Source: CAZROT01 sp964601895 (GTDB taxonomy: Bacteria; Pseudomonadota; Gammaproteobacteria; Enterobacterales; Enterobacteriaceae). Taken from it: a stretch of 64,000 nt of DNA. The position numbers and the translations under genes were made by a program. The DNA lies in assembly GCA_964601895.1 (NCBI GenBank), contig CAZROT010000001.1, positions 371,555 to 435,554 of the forward strand, in the 5' to 3' direction. How positions within the stretch are numbered: the first letter of the stretch is position 1; each line of letters begins with the position of its first letter. The notes beneath the pieces are model-generated. The model had not been told where the DNA came from and did not search any database. It saw nothing but the letters and a program-made list of their open reading frames with translations. Below are positions 43,974-53,371 of the stretch, piece after piece.

Positions 43974-44867
43974 TCAAAGAACTTGCCCTTGATTATTATT
44001 CCTCACCGTTAATGAAGTGCCTATTGAAGCACACACAATTAAAATCAGTGCTAACCACTGAACACTATTTAACTGCTCATTCAGAAACACTAATCCTGAA
44101 ATTGCCGCTATGGCAGGCTCCATGCTCATTAAAGTGCCAAAAGTTCTGGCAGGAAGTCGTGTCAAGGCAATCATTTCTAACGAATAAGGTAAAACCGTTG
44201 ACAGAACTGCCACTGCCAGTGCGACTGGCAGAATAGCGGGATTAAATAAAGCATCACCCTGGTATGCGAAACCAACAGGACAAAAGACTACTGCTGCAAT
44301 CAAAGAACCCACAGCAACACTACCTGGCCCATGGTTTATTCCTGCCTTCTGACCAGAAAAAATATATACCGCCCAGCATGCACCTGCACCAAGTGCATAC
44401 ATTGCACCGGTAAAATCAATCTCACTCGAATGATATCCTGCAGGCAATAAAAGTAACCATACACCTAATGCAGCTATTACAATCCATACAATATCAACAA
44501 TACTGCGAAAAGAAAGCATAGCGACTACCAATGGACCGGTAAACTCAAGAGCAACAGCAATGCCCAGAGGAATGGTCTTTAACGCTAAATAAAAAAGAAA
44601 GTTCATACCTCCTAAAGCCAGACCATAGATAAGCAAAGGCAAACGATTACTTTTAGTAAAATGCATACGCCACGGCTTAAAAATAATAAACAAAATAAAC
44701 GCACCCATACCCAGGCGTAATGATGTCAGTCCCTGCGCTCCCACTAACGGAAAAAGACTTTTTGCCAAAGAAGCACCACTCTGGAGGGAAATCATTGCGA
44801 TGACTAGCAGGCATATTGATAAAGAAATAGACACAGATTTTGGCATAATGCCAGTAAATGCTGACAT
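43974..44867 (-). CDS. rhtA: Threonine/homoserine exporter RhtA (EamA family)
   Basis: A 297-residue inner-membrane carrier with ten hydrophobic segments and the two EamA repeats. It follows E. coli RhtA: ISLQSGASLAKSLFPLVGAQ, GLALGGMNFLFYLALKTIPL, LGAGACWAVYIFSGQKAG and LPYSLEMIALTRLPARTFGT. It exports threonine and homoserine and some other amino acids. The start at 44867 (MSAFTG) is supported by GAGG nine bases upstream; the frame opens 15 codons earlier. It is adjacent to dps on the same strand, as in E. coli. Confidence 0.94.
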   Translation of the reverse strand: MSAFTGIMPKSVSISLSICLLVIAMISLQSGASLAKSLFPLVGAQGLTSLRLGMGAFILFIIFKPWRMHFTKSNRLPLLIYGLALGGMNFLFYLALKTIPLGIAVALEFTGPLVVAMLSFRSIVDIVWIVIAALGVWLLLLPAGYHSSEIDFTGAMYALGAGACWAVYIFSGQKAGINHGPGSVAVGSLIAAVVFCPVGFAYQGDALFNPAILPVALAVAVLSTVLPYSLEMIALTRLPARTFGTLMSMEPAIAAISGLVFLNEQLNSVQWLALILIVCASIGTSLTVRNNNQGQVL

Positions 44868-45536
44868 CGACTTAAACCTCATATTCATATTAACGTTAAC
44901 GTCATGAAACAAAGCATCATTAGATTATGCTGCCGTTGATAGCACAAAAAAAACAGTGCCGACAGCCATTGTCGTTAAACAGATTTTTCTAAAAAATTAC
45001 CCGATAAAGCTAAAAAGTGTCATGACGCCATGACCTGGTTGTGGTATACCAGCAACAAAATTATTATGATTGTTATAATCATAATAATGAGAGAGTGTAT
45101 ATTTATACATGCCGATAAATTTATCATCATGACCTGAATATAGCATCTGTCAAGGTATTTAATATAGATATTAAATTAACATAAATAAACTTATTCTTTA
45201 TTCCTTAAAAGAATACTCAGTTAAGCAGGCGCCATATTCGCTAAACAAAAATATAAATGAATTTTTTAAAATCTTAATGTTATAAACATCCCATGATCAT
45301 CTAATGATCAACAAATATATTAAGAATATAATTTTTATTATGAATACCAATAAAAATACCTGATAATCCGAATTGATAACTACATATTATATTTATTTTA
45401 AAAATAAATATATAACTTTAATTCAAAAAACAAACAATTTAGTCATCATAACGTAGCATTTAGTAAATGTGTCATTATAATGATACCTGGTTCATACCAG
45501 CACTCCCGGGCAAACATGTTGTCATCAGGAAATTTC
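44868..45536. other. Divergent region between rhtA and proQ
   Basis: A 670-base very A+T-rich gap. It holds the perfect 12+12 bp palindrome at 45060-45088 and should contain promoters for rhtA and for proQ-prc-htpX. No ORF. Confidence 0.55.
45060..45088. promoter_or_regulatory. Perfect 29-bp palindrome, operator-like
   Basis: ATTATTATGATT-GTTAT-AATCATAATAAT is a perfect 12+12 bp inverted repeat with a five-base centre. It is about 190 bases before the rhtA start and 450 before proQ. The core GATTGTTATAATC recalls Zur/Fur-type boxes in outline, but the match is not good enough to name a regulator. Confidence 0.45.
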
Positions 45537-46220
45537 ATGGAAAATCAACCTAAGTTAAACAACAGTAAAGAAATCATTGTCTTTTTAGCAGAACGTTTTC
45601 CGCTTTGTTTCACTGCTGAAGGTACGACACGTCCACTTAAGATTGGTATTTTTCAGGATCTGGTTAACCGCATCCAGGAAGAAATACCTCTAAGTAAAAC
45701 GCAGTTACGCTCAGCACTACGGCTCTACACTTCAAGCTGGCGTTACCTTTATAGCATAAAAGCGGGAGTGCAGCGTATTGATTTAGAAGGCAATCCATGT
45801 GGCCTGCTGGAAAAACAGCATGAAGAATATGCGCGCAAACAACTCAAGGAAGCCAGGGGACGAGTGCAGAAACAACGTGCTGAGCAACAGATTAAAAAAC
45901 ACAAGATAATTTCCTCTGAAAACACAACAACGCAACCAGATTCCCCAAATATTACTCAACACAACAAGACTGTTTCAGTTGTTAAAGAACAGGCAGTGCC
46001 TCAACAACGCTCCCCTGCTAAACCATCAGTTGAAAAAAAACAATCTCATTTTTTAGCCAAAATCGATATATCTAAACTGCAGCCAGGCCAGGATATCAAA
46101 GTCATGGCAGGAAAAAGCTCCATGGAAGCAACTGTATTGGAAATTGCCAGAGACGGTGTACGAGTACAATTATCTTCTGGCCTGTCCATGCTTGTACGCG
46201 TAGAGCATTTACAATTGTGA
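45537..46220 (+). CDS. proQ: RNA chaperone ProQ
   Basis: A 227-residue RNA-binding protein. The N-terminal FinO/ProQ domain (MENQPKLNNSKEIIVFLAER, then SKTQLRSALRLYTSSWRYLY) spans about 1-120. A Lys/Gln-rich linker follows, then a C-terminal Tudor-like domain (ISKLQPGQDIKVMAGKSSME). It binds sRNAs and mRNA 3' ends and, in E. coli, is needed for normal ProP levels. The frame opens at 45480, but the family start and an AGGA ribosome binding site fix ATG 45537. It heads proQ-prc-htpX. Confidence 0.96.
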   Translation: MENQPKLNNSKEIIVFLAERFPLCFTAEGTTRPLKIGIFQDLVNRIQEEIPLSKTQLRSALRLYTSSWRYLYSIKAGVQRIDLEGNPCGLLEKQHEEYARKQLKEARGRVQKQRAEQQIKKHKIISSENTTTQPDSPNITQHNKTVSVVKEQAVPQQRSPAKPSVEKKQSHFLAKIDISKLQPGQDIKVMAGKSSMEATVLEIARDGVRVQLSSGLSMLVRVEHLQL

Positions 46221-46240
46221 TACCGGAGAACAGTCAGGAG

Positions 46241-48253
46241 ATGAATAAATCTGTAAAATTAACAATTATTGCTGCTTTATTCCTGGCACATAGTGCTTAC
46301 GCGAGTAACAGCGTTTATCGTGTTGAACAGCTGCCCAAACTCAGTCAGGAGCCACAACATTCGACAGTAAGTGAACGCATCACTTCACGTTTTATGCGTT
46401 CGCATTATCGGCAATTTTCTCTGGACAATGAATTTTCTGCCAGGATATTTGAACGCTACCTCAATATGCTGGACTATAACCATAACCTGTTTTTATCCTC
46501 AGAACTGGCAGCTTTTTCAGATAAAAAATACCGGATCGGTGAAGAATTAAAATCCGGCAAACTGAATACCGCATTTGAACTTTTTAATCTGGCACAAAAG
46601 CGTCGATTTGAACGCTATCAGTACGCCCAGTCATTATTGAATAACCCCATGATATTCAACAGTAATGACACCATTAATCTGGATCGCAGCAAAGCACCCT
46701 GGCCGGATAACATGGCAGAATTAAATCAACTCTGGCATGCACGAGTTAAGAGCGATCAACTGAGTCTGAAACTGACAGGAAAAACTGATCAGCAGATAAA
46801 AGAAATGCTGGATAAACGTTACCAGGTTGCGATTAAACGCCTTATACAAACTAAAAGTGAAGATGTCTTTCAATTAATCATGAATGCATTTGCACGTGAA
46901 ATTGATCCTCATACTAATTATCTCTCACCACGCAATACTGAACAGTTTAATACCGAGATGCACCTCTCTCTGGAAGGCATTGGCGCAGTCTTACAAATGG
47001 ATGATGATTACACGATAATTAATTCCATTATGGCAGGCAGCCCTGCTGCAGAAAGCAAATCCATCTATCCGGGGGATCGGATTGTGGCTGTAGGCCAGCC
47101 AGGCAAGCCAATGATTGATGTCATCGGCTGGCGCCTGGATGATGTTGTCGCTCTCATTAAAGGCCCCAAAGGTAGCAAGGTACGTATTGAAATCCTACCT
47201 GCAGGCAAAAGTGCCAAAACCCGTACAATAGTGTTAACACGTGAACATATCCGTCTGGAAGATCGTGCTGTTAAAATGTCCGTGAAAAATATCGGTAAAG
47301 AAAAAATTGGCATACTCGACATACCAGGTTTCTACGTTGGTCTGACAGAAGATGTAAAAGTTCAGTTGCAAAAACTGGCAATGCAAAATATCACGAGTAT
47401 TATTATTGACCTGCGGAGTAATGGCGGCGGTGCGTTAACTGAAGCGGTAGCACTTTCAGGCTTATTTATTGCTGATGGTCCCGTAGTTCAGGTTCGTGAT
47501 AATAACGGTAAAATACGTCAGGATAACGATACTGACAGCCGTATTCATTACAAAGGCCCACTGGTTGTCATGGTCGATCGCTACAGTGCTTCAGCATCAG
47601 AAATTTTTGCAGCTGCCATGCAGGACTACGGTCGCGCGCTGATTGTGGGAGAGCCCACTTTTGGCAAAGGGACCGTGCAGCAGTATCGCCCACTTAATCG
47701 CATTTATGATCAAATGCTGCGCGCGGACTGGCCAGCTCTGGGCTCAGTGCAATATACCATTCAAAAATTCTACCGCGTAAATGGGGGAAGCACTCAACGC
47801 AAAGGAGTAACTCCAGATATCATTATGCCCACAGGCCTTGATTCCACTCAATGGGGTGAAAATCGTGAAGATAATGCATTACCCTGGGACAGTATTGCGG
47901 CGGCAAATTATGCGCAAATAAAAAACATGAAGCTGTTATTACCTCAATTGCTCAAAACACATACTGAACGCATCGTCAGAGATCCGGAATTTCATAATAT
48001 CAAAGATGAGATAACCCGACTGAATACCTTCAGGCAGAAAAATAACATCATTTCTCTCAACTATGCTGAGCGTGAAAAGGAAAATCATGACTATGATGCC
48101 AATCGTCTTGTACTGCTTAATGAACGCTTTAAGCGCGAAGGCAAAAAACCATTAAAGTCCCTCAATGATTTACCGAAAGATTACCGTGAACCCGATACTT
48201 ATCTTAATGAATCTGTACATATTGCTCTGGATTTAGCTCATATTGAGCGTTAA
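46241..48253 (+). CDS. prc: Tail-specific periplasmic protease Prc
   Basis: A 670-residue periplasmic serine protease that degrades proteins with nonpolar C-termini and helps control murein hydrolases and FtsI processing. A signal peptide (MNKSVKLTIIAALFLAHSAYA) starts at 46241, though the frame opens at GTG 46217 overlapping the proQ stop. A PDZ domain (LEGIGAVLQMDDDYTIINSI) precedes the catalytic region with SASASEIFAAAMQDYGRALI (Ser) and GEPTFGKGTVQQ (Lys). The C-terminus ends LDLAHIER, as expected. It is intact and next to proQ, as in enterics. Confidence 0.96.
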   Translation: MNKSVKLTIIAALFLAHSAYASNSVYRVEQLPKLSQEPQHSTVSERITSRFMRSHYRQFSLDNEFSARIFERYLNMLDYNHNLFLSSELAAFSDKKYRIGEELKSGKLNTAFELFNLAQKRRFERYQYAQSLLNNPMIFNSNDTINLDRSKAPWPDNMAELNQLWHARVKSDQLSLKLTGKTDQQIKEMLDKRYQVAIKRLIQTKSEDVFQLIMNAFAREIDPHTNYLSPRNTEQFNTEMHLSLEGIGAVLQMDDDYTIINSIMAGSPAAESKSIYPGDRIVAVGQPGKPMIDVIGWRLDDVVALIKGPKGSKVRIEILPAGKSAKTRTIVLTREHIRLEDRAVKMSVKNIGKEKIGILDIPGFYVGLTEDVKVQLQKLAMQNITSIIIDLRSNGGGALTEAVALSGLFIADGPVVQVRDNNGKIRQDNDTDSRIHYKGPLVVMVDRYSASASEIFAAAMQDYGRALIVGEPTFGKGTVQQYRPLNRIYDQMLRADWPALGSVQYTIQKFYRVNGGSTQRKGVTPDIIMPTGLDSTQWGENREDNALPWDSIAAANYAQIKNMKLLLPQLLKTHTERIVRDPEFHNIKDEITRLNTFRQKNNIISLNYAEREKENHDYDANRLVLLNERFKREGKKPLKSLNDLPKDYREPDTYLNESVHIALDLAHIER

Positions 48254-48337
48254 TACCCCCTTGAATATGGAAGTAATGCCTATATATACCAGAGCGTCAC
48301 ATGAACATTGTCTGTCTCTTAAAGGAAATAAATTGTT

Positions 48338-49219
48338 ATGATGCGTATCATTCTTTTCCTTCTTACCAATCTTGCTGTCATGCTGATTTTTGGAGTGGTA
48401 CTCAGTCTGACAGGGATTCAAAGCAGTAGTATTTCTGGCCTGGTGATTATGGCTGGCCTGTTTGGTTTCGGTGGTGCGTTTGTCTCGTTACTGATGTCAA
48501 AATGGATGGCACTGCGTGCAGTAGGAGGCGAAGTCATAGAGCAGCCGCGTGATGAAACTGAACGCTGGCTACTGGATACTGTGCGCAACCAGTCACAACA
48601 GGCAGGTATCGTCATGCCACAGGTGGCGGTTTATCATGCGCCAGATATTAACGCTTTTGCCACTGGTGCACGACGCGATGCTTCTCTGGTTGCGGTCAGT
48701 ACAGGGTTATTACAAAACATGAATCGTGATGAGGCAGAAGCAGTTATTGCTCATGAAATCAGCCACATTGCAAATGGTGATATGGTTACCATGACGTTAA
48801 TGCAAGGTGTTGTTAACACCTTTGTTATCTTTATTTCACGTTTACTTGCCCAGGTTATTTCAGGCTTTATTTCAGGCAACCGCGACGAAGAAAGCAGCAG
48901 TGCTGGCAATTCAATGGTCTATTTAGCAGTATCTGTAGTACTTGAACTGGTATTCGGTGTTCTCGCCAGCATCATCACCATGTGGTTTTCGCGTTATCGG
49001 GAATTCCATGCTGATGCCGGCTCTGCACGCCTGGTAGGACGTGAGAAAATGATTGCTGCTTTACAACGCCTGAAAACAAGCTATGAACCTCAGGAGGCAG
49101 GTAGCATAATGGCTTTCTGCATTAATGGAAAACATCAGTCATTCAGTGAATTATTTATGTCTCATCCACCACTGGAAAAACGTATTGAAGCACTGCGTTC
49201 AGGACAATATTTAAACTGA
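48338..49219 (+). CDS. htpX: Membrane protease HtpX
   Basis: A 293-residue inner-membrane zinc metalloprotease (M48B), the E. coli length. The active site is IAHEISHIANGD, with the third ligand expected in SRYREFHADAGSARLVG. Two N-terminal hydrophobic segments and two more in the middle (VNTFVIFISRLLAQVISGF; VVLELVFGVLASIITMWF) anchor it. It removes damaged membrane proteins together with FtsH. E. coli htpX is in the CpxR regulon. It lies 84 bases after prc with an AAAGGA ribosome binding site. Confidence 0.96.
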   Translation: MMRIILFLLTNLAVMLIFGVVLSLTGIQSSSISGLVIMAGLFGFGGAFVSLLMSKWMALRAVGGEVIEQPRDETERWLLDTVRNQSQQAGIVMPQVAVYHAPDINAFATGARRDASLVAVSTGLLQNMNRDEAEAVIAHEISHIANGDMVTMTLMQGVVNTFVIFISRLLAQVISGFISGNRDEESSSAGNSMVYLAVSVVLELVFGVLASIITMWFSRYREFHADAGSARLVGREKMIAALQRLKTSYEPQEAGSIMAFCINGKHQSFSELFMSHPPLEKRIEALRSGQYLN

Positions 49220-49263
49220 ACCACTCCACTAATTAACCACTTCATTATTACAGTGGAGTGGTT
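49219..49263 (+). terminator. Long stem-loop after htpX
   Basis: AACCACTCCACT and AGTGGAGTGGTT form a perfect 12-bp stem around a 21-base loop starting at the last base of htpX. No T-tract follows on the plus strand, so it may act as an mRNA-end stabiliser as well as or instead of a terminator. Confidence 0.5.
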
Positions 49264-49697
49264 ATGACATCAGTAGAATAGAATGGGCTTCTTTCGAAGC
49301 TCGCTATATATACCCAAAATATTTCAGCTCGGCAAGAACAGGCATCCTCATGAGCATAGACAAACTATGTGATGAGGTGACTGTTCGCAGCCAACGCGGC
49401 TGCAGTTGCTGCAGTTTGAAAATCGAATATCCGCAAAGTCAAAAATCACCTGAGAGTGCGGGCACTTTACCAGCAAGATAGTGCTTCTCTCGCAGTAGCG
49501 CTTTTAAACAGGTCTGATATATAACAGATGGATGCTCCAGCATTGGGTCAGTGAGTTTTTCATAACTGGAGCACATTTTTATGACAGGCTGGCTCTGTGC
49601 GGAGCAAATATTCTTTTATATGTATATTCTGTGCGAAATAGTTTTTTTATTTTTCTGCAAGTTACAGACAGTATATTAGTTAAAAAATCTATCCTGC
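49220..49697. other. Repeat-bearing gap between htpX and sdaA
   Basis: A 478-base gap between two convergent genes. It contains the htpX stem-loop, a 20-bp left-end fragment of the AGAC-type repeat (GGGCTTCTTTCGAAGCTCGC near 49285-49304), and an ERIC copy directly after it. A small plus-strand frame at 49532-49717 is not supported. Confidence 0.6.
49309..49430. repeat. ERIC element, copy 2 (diverged)
   Basis: Begins TATACCCAAAATATTTCAGC and carries a core CATCCTCATGAGCATAGAC, spacer, GATGAGGTGACTG in place of the usual CCCC/GGGG arms, then CGCAGCCAACGCGGCTGCAG. It aligns over most of its length with copy 1 at 27767-27894, so it is an ERIC unit with compensating core changes. Confidence 0.75.
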
Positions 49698-51059
49698 TCA
49701 GTCGCACTGAACTTTAATCGCGAGGCCACCGCGGGAAGTTTCACGGTATTTCGCATTCATATCCTTGCCTGTTTCATACATGGTTTCAATGACTTTATCA
49801 AGGGATACACGCGGTTCGCTGGTACGCCGTAATGCCATGCGCGCTGAGTTTATCGCCTTAACTGAGGCAATGGCATTACGTTCAATACAGGGTACCTGTA
49901 CCTGCCCTGCAACAGGATCACAAGTCAGGCCAAGGTTGTGTTCCATACCAATTTCGGCAGCAATACAAACCTGCATTGGGCTCGCGCTGAGTAATTCAGC
50001 CAGACCAGCAGCTGCCATTGAACAGGCAACACCCACTTCTCCCTGACAACCGACCTCAGCACCTGAAATAGATGCATTCATTTTATACAGAATACCTATA
50101 GCTCCAGAGGTCAAAAAATAACGGATATAGATGTCAGGCGTCACAGGCTCAATAAAATGATCATAGTAAGCAAGTACAGCAGGTACGATACCACATGCAC
50201 CATTAGTGGGTGCTGTCACCACTCGCCCGCCTGCCGCATTTTCTTCGTTTACAGCTAAAGCGAACATGTTAACCCAGTCGATTACATTCATGGGATCACT
50301 GGAAAATTTATCAGAAGAAACCAGTAGCCGGCGTAATGCAGATGCTCTGCGAGGCACTTTCAATGGACCTGGTAACAGGCCTTCCGTATTTAAACCCCGA
50401 TCAATACAGGCACTCATCGTCTGCCAGATGCCCGCGAAATAAGTTTCTATTTCTTCTTTACTGTGTAGAGCCAGCTCATTTTTCATCACCATGCCTGAGA
50501 TGGACATACCCGTTTGTTTGCAGTGAGAAAGAATTTCTTTAGCAGAGCTGAAAGGGTAAGGAACACTACTGGTATTTTGCTCCTGCTTACCAAAATGCTC
50601 TTCATCAACAATAAAGCCACCACCGATAGAATAGTATGTTTTGCTGTAAACCTCTTCATGATTACAAAAGGCATGAATTTTCATACCGTTTTCATGCAAG
50701 GGTAAATTAGCTTTACAAAAAACAATACCGCTTTCACTCGGAAAATCAACTTCATGTCGATTATTCAGCACCAGACGTTGCCGTTCTTCCACTTCACGAA
50801 TAAAGCCAGAAATATTATTGATATCAACAGTATCAGGAGTATTACCGGCAAGCCCCATAATAATAGCAATATCAGTATGATGACCTTTACCAGTCAATGA
50901 AAGAGAACCGTAAACTTCAACAGCGACACGCGTGACCGAAGGCATTATAGCCAGGTTTACCAGATCATCGACAAATTGTTTCCCGGCTTTCATTGGCCCG
51001 ACTGTATGAGAACTCGATGGGCCTATACCAATCTTGAACATGTCGAAAACACTAATCAC
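49698..51059 (-). CDS. sdaA: L-serine dehydratase SdaA
   Basis: A 453-residue single-chain Fe-S serine deaminase that turns L-serine into pyruvate and ammonia. The N-terminal beta domain (SVFDMFKIGIGPSSSHTVGP) and the catalytic alpha domain are fused. Cys residues expected to bind the [4Fe-4S] cluster are in GAEVGCQGEVGVACSMA and LTCDPVAGQVQVPCIERN. Length is within one residue of E. coli SdaA. The order pabB-nudL-sdaA on one strand is that of E. coli. It is separated from nudL by about 340 bases, so it has its own promoter. Confidence 0.96.
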   Translation of the reverse strand: MISVFDMFKIGIGPSSSHTVGPMKAGKQFVDDLVNLAIMPSVTRVAVEVYGSLSLTGKGHHTDIAIIMGLAGNTPDTVDINNISGFIREVEERQRLVLNNRHEVDFPSESGIVFCKANLPLHENGMKIHAFCNHEEVYSKTYYSIGGGFIVDEEHFGKQEQNTSSVPYPFSSAKEILSHCKQTGMSISGMVMKNELALHSKEEIETYFAGIWQTMSACIDRGLNTEGLLPGPLKVPRRASALRRLLVSSDKFSSDPMNVIDWVNMFALAVNEENAAGGRVVTAPTNGACGIVPAVLAYYDHFIEPVTPDIYIRYFLTSGAIGILYKMNASISGAEVGCQGEVGVACSMAAAGLAELLSASPMQVCIAAEIGMEHNLGLTCDPVAGQVQVPCIERNAIASVKAINSARMALRRTSEPRVSLDKVIETMYETGKDMNAKYRETSRGGLAIKVQCD

Positions 51060-51401
51060 GCTGTCTCTCCTTTTAAGGATATTATTATCTTTTGAAAAAT
51101 TGACTACATAGTAAAATTTATTATAAATTTCTCTGCCAGTAATAAAAATCGATACGTATTTTTACTCTTCCCACTAATTAAACAGTATAGTACTTGATTA
51201 ATCCAACTTCACACGTAACAACAGGTAAAAAAAATAATACCCAATTATGAGCGTTTTATAACATCCTTTCTACATTTATGGTAATTTATAGATTAAAAAT
51301 AAAATCGATAGCATTGAATAAAAAATCAAATAATAAAAAATAATATATTAAATTTTATTATACTAATATAGCAATAATACAACATAACTAGAGTAAATAA
51401 A
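51060..51401. other. A+T-rich gap upstream of sdaA
   Basis: 342 bases of very A+T-rich sequence between the nudL stop and the sdaA start, both on the minus strand. It should carry the sdaA promoter; I see no ORF or repeat. The CTCTCCTTTT at its left end is the sdaA ribosome binding site read from the plus strand. Confidence 0.5.
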
Positions 51402-51971
51402 TTACTGATTCACCTGGTTCGCAAGTTGATAAATAATTGCTGCTGTCAGCCCCCAGATAAATTTATCTTCATACCAGGAAAGATAAACCCGGCGATATGT
51501 GCCAGCGTAATAACCAGTTAGTGGGTAATAGCGTGAAAGTTGTAGTGCTTCCTGTAAAGGTATTTCAAAAAAATCCTTCACTTCAGTATGCCGGCCCTGA
51601 AAAGGCAGGTCTGGTGGAACAAGTCCAACCACAGGTGTAACCTGATAACCACTGACACTTTCCAGCGGAATAAGCTGGCCCAGTACTATTACAGACAAGG
51701 GATCAATGTTTATTTCTTCCTGTGCTTCGCGTAATGCCGTTACAATCGGTGAACTATCTTCTGCCTCTGTAACTCCTCCTGGAAACGCTACCTGGCCTGA
51801 ATGCTTGCGCAACATGTCTGCACGACGTGTCAGCAGCAATGTGGGTACAGGCCTGCAAATAACTGGAATCAGCACCGCTGCCTGCTGCAAGGCATTGCCT
51901 GAATACCGCTGCACTTCCTGCGGTACCTGTAGTTGAAACTGGCTGACAAATTCAGATAATAGCGTAATCAG
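51402..51971 (-). CDS. nudL: Nudix hydrolase NudL (CoA diphosphatase-like), start codon unclear
   Basis: A Nudix enzyme (YeaB/NudL), thought to hydrolyse CoA derivatives. The Nudix box GGVTEAEDSSPIVTALREAQ, continued EE, and the segment RKHSGQVAFPGG are intact. The first canonical start, GTG 51914, would give 170 residues and lose about 20 residues that align with E. coli (DYLITLLSEFVSQFQLQ against EYRSLTLDDFLSRFQLL). That homologous stretch reaches back to the pabB stop, which is in the same frame, and holds no ATG, GTG or TTG. A CTG at 51971 or ATT at 51968 are the only near-start codons. The annotation uses CTG as a guess. The gene may have a rare start or a lesion at its start. Confidence 0.8.
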   Translation of the reverse strand: MITLLSEFVSQFQLQVPQEVQRYSGNALQQAAVLIPVICRPVPTLLLTRRADMLRKHSGQVAFPGGVTEAEDSSPIVTALREAQEEINIDPLSVIVLGQLIPLESVSGYQVTPVVGLVPPDLPFQGRHTEVKDFFEIPLQEALQLSRYYPLTGYYAGTYRRVYLSWYEDKFIWGLTAAIIYQLANQVNQ

Positions 51972-51980
51972 ATAGTCGAC

Positions 51981-53354
51981 TCACGAAAATACCAGCTCAC
52001 CCAGCTGTGGCAGAATACGGCTTATTTTATCAAATGTTTCCTGATATTCAGCCTGCTCCGTACTATCTGCAACTATGCCCCCTCCTGCCCAGCAATAAAT
52101 CGTATTTTGTTCTGTCAACAGAGTACGAATACTGATGTTAGTATCCATGGTACCACAATAACTGATATAGCCAATATTCCCGCAATAGGCATTACGTCGC
52201 TGAGGTTCAAGTTGCTCAATAATCTGCATGGCACGGATCTTTGGCGCTCCTGTTATAGAGCCCCCCGGAAAACAGGCACGGAGCAAATCAGTCGCATGGT
52301 ATGAATCTGCCAGAGTAGCGGTAACAGTACTGACCAGGTGGTGAACTGCAGGAAATTGCTCAACAGTAAAAAGTTCGGGTACCCGTACAGTACCAGGTCG
52401 CGCTACCCTGCCTATATCATTACGTAACAGATCAACTATCATTAAATTCTCTGCACGATCCTTAATGGAATTTTTCAGCCTATCAGACTGCTTTCTGTCT
52501 TCGTTGCTGTCTGCCTGTCGTGGTAGAGTACCTTTAATAGGCCTGGTCTGAATCTGGTTATTGTTCAGCGAGATAAACCGTTCAGGAGAAACACTGATTA
52601 CGGCGTTTTCAGGAAGACGTAAAAAAGCGGAGAATGGTGCCCGATTGCTCTGATTCAGGAGTAAAAACGCCTGCCATTCATCGCCCTCATAGGAAGCATT
52701 AAATCGCTGGGCAAGATTAACCTGATAACAATCACCACTGCGCAACCAGTGCTGAATCTGGCAAAATTTCTCTCCGTACTGCTGGCGTGACATATTAGCG
52801 CGCCACGGACTGGTTAAGCGAAACGGCATGATTTGTGGACACGCATGCTGTTTTAACCAATCCATGCGTTGCTGTAAATCACCATGACATACCAGCGTCA
52901 ATTTTTGCAGATGATTATCCGCAATCAGTGCCCAGTCATATAACCCGACTGCCATATCAGGCAGTTGAATATCTTTTTCGGCAAGCGAGGGTAATCGTTC
53001 AACCTGACGTGCAAGATCATAACCAAATAATCCCATTGCTCCTCCCTGAAAAGGGATATCTGCATGAGCCATGGTGGTTAAATTCAGCGCATCCAGCTGA
53101 TATTGTAGCAAGGCAAATGGATCATCCTCAGAACATTGCGCACTGCCTGCAGAAACGATTTCAGTAACCCGATTACGGGTTGTTAATGTTACCAGTGGAT
53201 CAGCAACCAGAATATCAAAACGATTATGGACATGCCGAGCAAACCCTGAATGCAAAAGCATAGCCCAGGGTTGCATTGAGACTGTGGCAAAATAGTGTAA
53301 AATGGCATCAGCGTGCCAGGGTAATGATTTAAAATCAGGAGTGGTTGCGCTCAT
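51981..53354 (-). CDS. pabB: Aminodeoxychorismate synthase component I
   Basis: A 457-residue chorismate-binding enzyme that, with a PabA glutamine amidotransferase, makes 4-amino-4-deoxychorismate for folate. Characteristic segments are FCQIQHWLRSGDCYQVNLAQ, SPERFISLNNNQIQTRPIKG, NLMIVDLLRNDIGRVARPG and FPGGSITGAPKIRAMQII. Length matches E. coli PabB (453). It is transcribed toward nudL and sdaA and diverges from yoaH. The stop at 51981 directly abuts the nudL coding region in the same frame. Confidence 0.95.
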   Translation of the reverse strand: MSATTPDFKSLPWHADAILHYFATVSMQPWAMLLHSGFARHVHNRFDILVADPLVTLTTRNRVTEIVSAGSAQCSEDDPFALLQYQLDALNLTTMAHADIPFQGGAMGLFGYDLARQVERLPSLAEKDIQLPDMAVGLYDWALIADNHLQKLTLVCHGDLQQRMDWLKQHACPQIMPFRLTSPWRANMSRQQYGEKFCQIQHWLRSGDCYQVNLAQRFNASYEGDEWQAFLLLNQSNRAPFSAFLRLPENAVISVSPERFISLNNNQIQTRPIKGTLPRQADSNEDRKQSDRLKNSIKDRAENLMIVDLLRNDIGRVARPGTVRVPELFTVEQFPAVHHLVSTVTATLADSYHATDLLRACFPGGSITGAPKIRAMQIIEQLEPQRRNAYCGNIGYISYCGTMDTNISIRTLLTEQNTIYCWAGGGIVADSTEQAEYQETFDKISRILPQLGELVFS

Positions 53355-53371
53355 GCTTCTGACAGTTCTCT

